A stretch of 10,574 bases of DNA, taken from positions 1 to 10,574 of the forward strand of contig DASVQK010000200.1 of assembly GCA_036389105.1 (NCBI GenBank). The letters are read 5' to 3'. Below the pieces are notes generated by a model that did not search any database, had not been told where the DNA came from, and saw nothing but the letters and a program-made list of their open reading frames with translations. The DNA comes from AC-37 sp036389105 (GTDB taxonomy: Bacteria > Actinomycetota > Thermoleophilia > Solirubrobacterales > Thermoleophilaceae). Each line of letters opens with the position of its first letter. Within the stretch, counting starts at the first letter, position 1. Below, piece by piece: positions 7,183-10,574 of this stretch. Made by a program: the position numbers and the translations under genes.

Positions 7183-7974
7183 CTAGGCCGGGACGAGCTC
7201 GGCCCGGAGCTCCGCCACGCGGGCGCGCTCCTCGTCCATCCCGACGCGCTCGAGCACCTCGGCCGCCAGCGCCAGGTAGTCGTCGCCCAGCTCGGCGCGG
7301 TAGTCGACGATCGAGACCCCGCGCTCGGCGGACTCGGCGTAGCGGATCGACTGGCGGATGACGGAGTCGAATACGCGCTCGCCGAAGCGCTCGCGCAGCT
7401 GCACCAGCGCCTCGCGCGAGTGGATGGTGCGGAGGTCGGCGATGTTGAGCACGACCCCCAGCCACTCCAGGTCGGGGTGCAGGTTCTCCTTGGCGAGCTC
7501 GATGATCTCCAGCGCCTGCTCCACGCCCTGGAGCGAGAAGTACTGGGCCTCGGTGGAGATCAGCGCGTAGTCGGCCGCCACCACCGCGTTGACGGTCAGG
7601 AGGCCGAGCGCCGGGGGGCAGTCGATCAGGATCACGTCGTGGCGGCGGCCCACGTCGCGGAGCGCGCGGCGCAGCGTCATCTCGCGACCCATCTTGCCGC
7701 TGAGCACCAGCTCCGCCTCGGCCAGACCGAGGTTGGCCGGCACGACCCCGCCGTGGATCGCGTCGGCGGCCTTCACGCGTCCCGCCAGGACGTCGGCGAT
7801 CGTGGGGTCGGCGTCGGCCGCCACGTCGAAGTAGTCGGACAGGTTGCCCTGCGGATCGAGGTCCACGGCCAGGACGTCCAGCCCGACGCGGGAGAAGACG
7901 TCGGTCAGCGTGCGCACGGTCGTGGTCTTGCCCGTTCCGCCCTTCTGCGAGAGGACCGCGATCGTGGTCGCCAT
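7183..7974 (-). CDS. ParA/Soj-family ATPase (orphan, no ParB nearby)
   Basis: This 263-residue P-loop ATPase has the deviant Walker A KGGTGKTTT at residues 11-19, with signature Lys11 and catalytic-loop Lys16. The Walker A' motif DLDPQGN is at 37-43, and Walker B is ILIDCPP with Asp117. The C-terminal part (IRQSIRYAESAERG) matches the Soj IPRNVRLSEAPS region used in DNA-bound ParA dimers. Such proteins form ATP-dependent sandwich dimers on the nucleoid and move chromosome origins, plasmids or protein cargo. It has the short N-terminus of chromosomal Soj, not the long helix-turn-helix extension of P1-type ParA. No parB, noc, gidB or parS-like site is visible. The same-strand upstream neighbour is an FHA/zinc-ribbon gene. 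A TATAGT box 8 nt before the ATG and no Shine-Dalgarno sequence suggest a leaderless mRNA. The family is sure; cargo and role are unknown. Confidence 0.93.
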   Translation of the reverse strand: MATTIAVLSQKGGTGKTTTVRTLTDVFSRVGLDVLAVDLDPQGNLSDYFDVAADADPTIADVLAGRVKAADAIHGGVVPANLGLAEAELVLSGKMGREMTLRRALRDVGRRHDVILIDCPPALGLLTVNAVVAADYALISTEAQYFSLQGVEQALEIIELAKENLHPDLEWLGVVLNIADLRTIHSREALVQLRERFGERVFDSVIRQSIRYAESAERGVSIVDYRAELGDDYLALAAEVLERVGMDEERARVAELRAELVPA

Positions 7975-7982
7975 TCGGCGCG

Positions 7983-7988
7983 ACTATA
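7983..7988 (-). promoter_or_regulatory. -10 box of a probable leaderless promoter for the ParA gene
   Basis: Read on the minus strand, TATAGT is followed by 8 nt (CGCGCCGA) and then the ATG at 7974. Transcription starts about 7-8 nt after a -10 box would fall on the ATG or one base before it. No Shine-Dalgarno sequence lies between. No -35 match is visible 16-18 nt upstream, which is common in high-GC actinobacteria. Confidence 0.5.
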
Positions 7989-8043
7989 GCTCGGCGGCCC
8001 TGGCCCGGCGCGGCCGCCTCACGGGACGCGGCGCGGGCGTGCT

Positions 8044-8068
8044 GGCGGGCCCGAACGCCGGGCCCGCC
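8044..8068 (-). terminator. Perfect 9-bp GC hairpin between the FHA and ParA genes
   Basis: GGCGGGCCC at 8044-8052 and GGGCCCGCC at 8060-8068 are exact reverse complements around a 7-nt loop. It lies 24 nt downstream of the FHA gene stop on the minus strand. No U-run follows in either direction, so it is either a U-less intrinsic terminator, as proposed for GC-rich actinobacteria, or an mRNA-stabilising stem. A terminator here would separate FHA and ParA transcription and fits the separate ParA promoter. Confidence 0.5.
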
Positions 8069-8092
8069 GCTCCTCCCTCGGCTGGTCCGCGG

Positions 8093-8725
8093 CTAGGCGG
8101 CCGCGACGCCGACGGGGCTGTCGGCAGGTTTGCGGGCGCGGTCGCGCAGCGCGATGAAGTGCAGCTGGAAGCGGCCAATGGCCACCTGGTCGCCGTCGCG
8201 CAGCTCGCGCATGTCGACCCGCGACCCGTTCAGGAACACGCCGTTCAGGCTGCGGTCGTCGAGTATCCGGGCCGTGCCCTCCTGGTGATGGATCAGCGCA
8301 TGCCGGCGCGACACCGTGGGATCGTCGAAGCGGATGTGCGCCGACAGGCTGCGGCCCACCCGCGTCCAGCCCTCCTGGAGGGCGACGACCCTCACGCGCT
8401 CGTCGTTCTCGTACGCCACGTAGATGCCGGGGGTGACGAGCGCCTCGCGCGCCTCGTCCACCCAGTCCGGCTGAAGCGGGACGTCGCCCGTCGGCTCCGC
8501 CACGGCCAGCTCGCCGAACATCGACGAGCGCCTGAAGTCCTGTCCGCCGCAATGGGGGCACGGGGGGACCTCATCCAGCTCCTGCATGGCTACGGCGTAG
8601 CCGCAGGAGTCGCAGCGGAAGCACCCGGCGCCGGCGAGCGTTCCGGCGGGGACGGTGTCGATGTCTCCTCCCGAGATAGTGCGGATGATAACGAGTAGAT
8701 CGCGCAACGACCACGCTTCTCCCAC
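8093..8725 (-). CDS. Zinc-ribbon/FHA-domain protein (start uncertain)
   Basis: The outer reading gives 210 residues. A zinc ribbon lies at Cys38, Cys41, Cys56 and Cys59 (CxxC-X14-CxxC), with an extra Cys35 just before it. A short linker leads to an FHA domain at about 98-193, with Gly123-Arg124, SRRH at 138-141 and Asn160-Gly161. Those are the residues that contact phosphothreonine and the adjacent peptide backbone, so it should bind phosphothreonine, probably made by a Hanks-type kinase elsewhere in the genome. The start is unclear. GTG 8725 is the outermost. TTG 8707 has GGGAG 11 nt upstream. A strong GGGAGGAG at 8672-8665 points to ATC 8662, just before the conserved DTVPAG segment. Upstream is a divergent promoter region shared with the small CxxC gene; downstream is the ParA gene. 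No membrane segment is seen, so it is cytoplasmic. Confidence 0.88.
   Translation of the reverse strand: MGEAWSLRDLLVIIRTISGGDIDTVPAGTLAGAGCFRCDSCGYAVAMQELDEVPPCPHCGGQDFRRSSMFGELAVAEPTGDVPLQPDWVDEAREALVTPGIYVAYENDERVRVVALQEGWTRVGRSLSAHIRFDDPTVSRRHALIHHQEGTARILDDRSLNGVFLNGSRVDMRELRDGDQVAIGRFQLHFIALRDRARKPADSPVGVAAA
8665..8690 (-). promoter_or_regulatory. Candidate -10 box and ribosome binding site inside the annotated N-terminus of the FHA gene
   Basis: On the minus strand, TATCAT (8690-8685) resembles a -10 box and GGGAGGAG (8672-8665) is the strongest Shine-Dalgarno-like sequence near this gene. The only start-like codon at the right distance is ATC 8662, 5 nt after GGGAG. If these are functional, translation starts at ATC rather than at GTG 8725 or TTG 8707. 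Confidence 0.35.
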
Positions 8726-8730
8726 GTGGC

Positions 8731-8766
8731 CCGGCGGGCGATCCGCGCAAATTGCGGCCCCGCCGG
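8731..8766. promoter_or_regulatory. Dyad-symmetric element in the divergent promoter region
   Basis: CCGGCGGG (8731-8738) and CCCGCCGG (8759-8766) are exact 8-bp inverted repeats. Between them is a second palindrome, CGCAA-A-TTGCG (8746-8756), the most A/T-rich spot in this spacer. The element sits between the FHA gene (minus strand) and the small CxxC gene (plus strand), where a shared operator would be expected. The two dyads are not exactly concentric: their centres are about 2.5 nt apart. Confidence 0.4.
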
Positions 8767-8799
8767 AGGTATCCGCGAGCGGGCGCAGAAATCATCGGC

Positions 8800-9045
8800 A
8801 TGCCCAGAGAGATGGCCCCATTCCTCGTTCGCCACAGCCTGGACGCGCTTCACGGCGACGGGCCGCGATGCTCGCGCTGCCGCCGAAGCCCGCTCGTCGG
8901 CGAGCTGATCCACGTGCTGAAGTCGGGGCGCCAGGTGTGCTCGCTGTGCGTCCGCCGGCTGCCCTCGCGCCAGGGGGCGCCGGTGGCCTCGGAGCGCGTC
9001 CGCGCCGGCGAGCGGCCGCTCGAAGTCGTGCAGCGCGCGGCGTAG
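8800..9045 (+). CDS. Small CxxC/CxxC zinc-ribbon-like protein
   Basis: This 81-residue basic protein has Cys24-x-x-Cys27 and Cys47-x-x-Cys50, a 19-residue spacing typical of a structural zinc ribbon. The core reads PRCSRCRRSPLVGEL, then VCSLCVRRLP, followed by a basic tail (ERVRAGERPLEVVQRAA). I do not recognise a characterised family. Similar short cysteine-paired proteins exist in actinobacteria without known function, as far as I recall. ATG 8800 is chosen. ATG 8812 would shorten it by four residues, and TTG 8752 would add a segment running through the intergenic dyad, which is unlikely. No good Shine-Dalgarno sequence precedes either ATG. It is divergent from the FHA gene and 64 nt upstream of the SRPBCC gene, whose own -10-like box suggests separate transcription. 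Nucleic-acid or protein binding is possible but not shown. Confidence 0.75.
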   Translation: MPREMAPFLVRHSLDALHGDGPRCSRCRRSPLVGELIHVLKSGRQVCSLCVRRLPSRQGAPVASERVRAGERPLEVVQRAA

Positions 9046-9095
9046 AGCGGCTTTCGCGGCCGATCGCCTGCGCGCGCGGCCGCCCGCCGCGCTCA

Positions 9096-9101
9096 TAGAA
9101 T
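9096..9101 (+). promoter_or_regulatory. -10 box of a probable leaderless promoter for the SRPBCC gene
   Basis: TAGAAT lies exactly 8 nt before the ATG at 9110, the same spacing as TATAGT before the ParA gene on the other strand. There is no Shine-Dalgarno sequence in the 8-nt interval (CCGGTCGC). No -35 match is evident in the GC-only sequence upstream. Confidence 0.5.
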
Positions 9102-9109
9102 CCGGTCGC

Positions 9110-9667
9110 ATGCTCCCGGTCACGGCGCACACCTTCATCTCCGCGCCGCGCGAGGAGATCTTCGACTTCGTGGCCGACCTGGCCAACCGCACGGCCTGGA
9201 CCGACCACTACACCTCCGAGCTTCGGCTCGAGAACCCCAAGTCGGTCGGGGTGGGCGCCGCGGCGCGCTACCGCCTGGACGCCCCGCGCTACCGGTCGTG
9301 GACCGAGACGGAGATCGTCGAGGCCGACCGCCCGCGCCGGCTCGTGGAGGTCACGCGCGGCGGGCGCGGCGGCAAGACGCGCGGCGAGGTGACGATCGAG
9401 CTGATCCGGCAGGGGCAGGGGCTCACCAAGGTCGAGATGACGATCGCGAGCGAGCCCGGGACTCCGCGCGAGGCCCTGATGGCGCGTCTCGGCGCGCGTC
9501 CGTGGCTGAAGCGGCAGGCCAGGAAGGCGCTCGAGCGTCTGCGCACGATCTTCGAGGGGCGGCCCGACGGCCCGTTCGAGCGCACCACGGTGGCGGGCTG
9601 GGAGACCCAGAAGGCCCCCCGATTCGGCCTTCACGTGGGGGGCGAGCCGGGCGAGGCCAGCGGGTAG
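9110..9667 (+). CDS. SRPBCC-fold protein (polyketide cyclase/dehydrase-like)
   Basis: This is a 185-residue soluble protein. Residues 1-145 have the START/SRPBCC pattern: an initial strand (VTAHTFISAPREEIFDFVADLANRTAW) in which a short acid-rich helix follows the first strand, then the strands ARYRLDAPRYRSWTETEIVEADRPRRLVEVTRGG and GEVTIELIRQGQGLTKVEMTI, and a long basic helix from about 125 to 150 (LKRQARKALERLRTIF). The fold makes a hydrophobic cavity for lipids or other ligands; no ligand can be predicted. The C-terminal ~30 residues are a polar tail outside the fold. There is no signal peptide, so it is cytoplasmic. The TAG stop lies inside the TAGAGT box ahead of the lipoprotein gene, 14 nt before that ATG, so the pair is transcriptionally close or coupled. 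Confidence 0.85.
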   Translation: MLPVTAHTFISAPREEIFDFVADLANRTAWTDHYTSELRLENPKSVGVGAAARYRLDAPRYRSWTETEIVEADRPRRLVEVTRGGRGGKTRGEVTIELIRQGQGLTKVEMTIASEPGTPREALMARLGARPWLKRQARKALERLRTIFEGRPDGPFERTTVAGWETQKAPRFGLHVGGEPGEASG

Positions 9668-9670
9668 AGT
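9665..9670 (+). promoter_or_regulatory. -10-like box overlapping the SRPBCC stop codon, ahead of the lipoprotein gene
   Basis: TAGAGT fits TANNNT and begins with the TAG stop of the preceding gene. The ATG of the lipoprotein gene is 11 nt beyond it, predicting a leader of only a few bases. No Shine-Dalgarno sequence is seen between. A stop codon alone supplies three of the six bases, so chance is a real alternative. Confidence 0.35.
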
Positions 9671-9681
9671 TCCGCCGCCCG

Positions 9682-10242
9682 ATGCGCCCCGCACGCTCCA
9701 AGATCGCCCTGCTGGCCTGCGCCCTCGCGGCGACGCTCGCCGCCGCCGGGTGCTCCACCGGCAGGCCCAACGGCGCCGCGCGCGAGGGTCTGAGCGTGGA
9801 GGTCGCCGGCCTGAACTACAACGTCTACATCACGCGCCAGCTCAACCTGCGCGACGCCGAGGACCGCGACTACTACCACGGTCCGGAGGCGCCGCCCGGG
9901 TTCGCGCTGTATGGCGTGTTCATCAAGGTCTGCAACCCCGAGAAGGGGTTCCGCACGCCGGTCGCCACGGAGTTCACCGTGGAGGACAACCAGGGCAACG
10001 CCTTCCGCCCGATCGAGCTGCCGCCGGAGAACGTGTTCGCCTACCGGCCGCGGCTGCTCAGCCACAACGCGTGCATCCCGGAGAACGGCAGCGCCGCCGC
10101 CTCCGGGCCCACCGAGGGCTCGCTGCTGCTGTTCCGGTTCCCGAACAGCACGCTGGAGAACAGGCCGCTCGAGCTCCTGATCGAGAACAGCCCCGGGCCC
10201 GGACAGCCGATCCAGAAGAAGGTCGTCGACCTCGACATCTAG
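9682..10242 (+). CDS. Predicted lipoprotein with a single beta-sandwich-like domain
   Basis: This is a 186-residue exported protein. Residues 1-23 form a lipoprotein signal peptide (basic RPARSK, hydrophobic core, then AAAG before Cys24), so it should be diacylglyceryl-modified at Cys24 and anchored to the outer face of the membrane. The mature part resembles DUF4352/telomeric-repeat-factor-like extracellular Ig-type domains: GLSVEVAGLNYNVYITRQLN, a middle strand ALYGVFIKVCNPE, and TEFTVEDNQGNAFRPI. Two cysteines, Cys84 and Cys131, could form a disulphide. The family assignment is by pattern and moderate. ATG 9682 is chosen because it places the signal peptide correctly; longer in-frame readings run through the SRPBCC gene. 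It converges with the penicillin-binding protein gene, with 20 nt between the stop codons. Confidence 0.85.
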   Translation: MRPARSKIALLACALAATLAAAGCSTGRPNGAAREGLSVEVAGLNYNVYITRQLNLRDAEDRDYYHGPEAPPGFALYGVFIKVCNPEKGFRTPVATEFTVEDNQGNAFRPIELPPENVFAYRPRLLSHNACIPENGSAAASGPTEGSLLLFRFPNSTLENRPLELLIENSPGPGQPIQKKVVDLDI

Positions 10243-10255
10243 GCCCGCCGGGCCT
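10241..10255. terminator. Short GC hairpin between convergent genes
   Basis: AGGCCC (10241-10246) and GGGCCT (10250-10255) form a perfect 6-bp stem with a GCC loop. It begins within the TAG stop of the lipoprotein gene and sits 7 nt from the stop of the convergent penicillin-binding protein gene. It is placed for bidirectional termination, but there is no U-run on either side. Confidence 0.4.
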
Positions 10256-10262
10256 GCCGTCC

Positions 10263-10574
10263 CTAGTCGCCGCCGAGCGCCGTCTGGAGCACCAGCCGCG
10301 CCGCCGGCGCGGCCGTGTCGCCCCCGGCCCCGGCGCGCACGAGCATCACCGCGACCGCGATCCGCGGGTGCTTGGCCGGCGCGAACGCCGTGAACCAGGC
10401 GTCGGTGTGGCTTCGCTCCTCGCCGGGCGGCTCCGGCTCGCCGTCCGCCGTCGGCCCCGTGGTGCTCTCGAGCTCGGCGGTGCCGGTCTTCCCCGCGACC
10501 ACGCCCGGTCCGAGCGCCGCCGACACGCCGGTGCCGCGCGCAACCACGCCCACCATCAGCTTGGCGATCGTCCG
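10263..10574 (-). CDS. Class B penicillin-binding protein, C-terminal transpeptidase part (5' end outside window)
   Basis: These are the last 103 residues of a D,D-transpeptidase that cross-links peptidoglycan stem peptides outside the membrane. The third active-site motif is seen as AGKTGTAE. It is followed by DAWFTAFAPAKHPRIAVAVML and a terminal GGDTAAPAARLVLQTAL helix, the pattern of actinobacterial PbpA/FtsI-type proteins. The SxxK and SxN motifs lie outside the window. About 23 residues rich in Pro, Glu and Gly separate KTGTAE from DAWF, longer than the roughly ten residues I recall in mycobacterial PbpA. PbpA is my preferred assignment, but FtsI-like paralogues cannot be excluded from this fragment. 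In other actinobacteria pbpA lies next to rodA, Ser/Thr kinase and FHA genes; here an FHA gene lies about 1.5 kb downstream on the same strand. The convergent lipoprotein gene ends 20 nt away. Confidence 0.9.
   Translation of the reverse strand, partial: RTIAKLMVGVVARGTGVSAALGPGVVAGKTGTAELESTTGPTADGEPEPPGEERSHTDAWFTAFAPAKHPRIAVAVMLVRAGAGGDTAAPAARLVLQTALGGD

Noticed and set aside
7154..7207. Terminator between the convergent repeat-protein and ParA genes
   Set aside because: Possible pairs such as GGGCCG/CGGCCC need a loop of over 30 nt and CCGGG/CCCGG lies inside the ParA coding region; no compact hairpin sits in the 29-nt gap.
9298..9681. Upstream extension of the lipoprotein through the SRPBCC gene
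   Set aside because: The extension is Arg/Asp-rich shadow sequence and would place the lipobox about 150 residues into the protein.
8792..9694. 300-codon minus-strand open frame over the CxxC, SRPBCC and lipoprotein region
   Set aside because: No motif or signal; it lies opposite two plus-strand genes with clear domain patterns and has the composition of a shadow frame.

Overview
The window is very GC-rich and gene-dense. It looks like an Actinomycetota chromosome, and I lean towards Thermoleophilia (Solirubrobacterales-like). The class is inferred from four things: the actinobacterial lysA-hom-thrC-thrB order, a PbpA-type penicillin-binding protein, an FHA protein with an N-terminal zinc ribbon, and a secreted multi-domain fibronectin-III-like protein with a lysine-rich beta-type C-terminal domain. 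No rRNA, tRNA, insertion sequence, CRISPR array or phage gene is visible.

Region 1 (1-3536, plus strand) is a compact aspartate-family amino-acid operon. It holds the 3' end of lysA (diaminopimelate decarboxylase), then hom (homoserine dehydrogenase with ACT domain), thrC (threonine synthase) and thrB (homoserine kinase). All three junctions overlap (11 nt, 4 nt, 4 nt), so translation is probably coupled. Hom, ThrB and ThrC together take aspartate semialdehyde to threonine; LysA finishes the lysine branch. thrC has no in-frame ATG, GTG or TTG before its PLP lysine, so it appears to start at a CTG overlapping the hom stop codon.

Region 2 (3537-7153, plus strand) starts with a 122-nt spacer that is unusually A-rich for this genome. 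A 1164-residue exported protein follows: signal peptide, nine FN3-like modules of about 105-112 residues, a Gly-Gly-Asn-Thr linker and a basic C-terminal domain ending in six lysines. Each of the nine modules has exactly two cysteines and the C-terminal domain has one more pair. This is the least ordinary gene in the window.

Region 3 (7183-8725, minus strand) holds a ParA/Soj-type ATPase without a ParB neighbour and, upstream of it on the same strand, a zinc-ribbon/FHA protein. A strong GC hairpin separates them, and the ParA gene seems to have its own leaderless promoter.

Region 4 (8800-10242, plus strand) runs divergently from the FHA gene. It has a small CxxC/CxxC protein, an SRPBCC-fold protein and a lipoprotein. 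The last two have -10-like hexamers 8 and 11 nt before their ATG.

Region 5 (10263-10574, minus strand, cut by the window edge) is the C-terminus of a class B penicillin-binding protein, convergent with the lipoprotein. FHA proteins and PbpA belong to Ser/Thr-kinase-regulated cell-wall loci in other Actinomycetota, so regions 3-5 may border such a locus.

A window-wide oddity is stop codon use. Eight of eleven genes end in TAG and one in TAA. The only two TGA stops are those inside the 4-nt gene overlaps.
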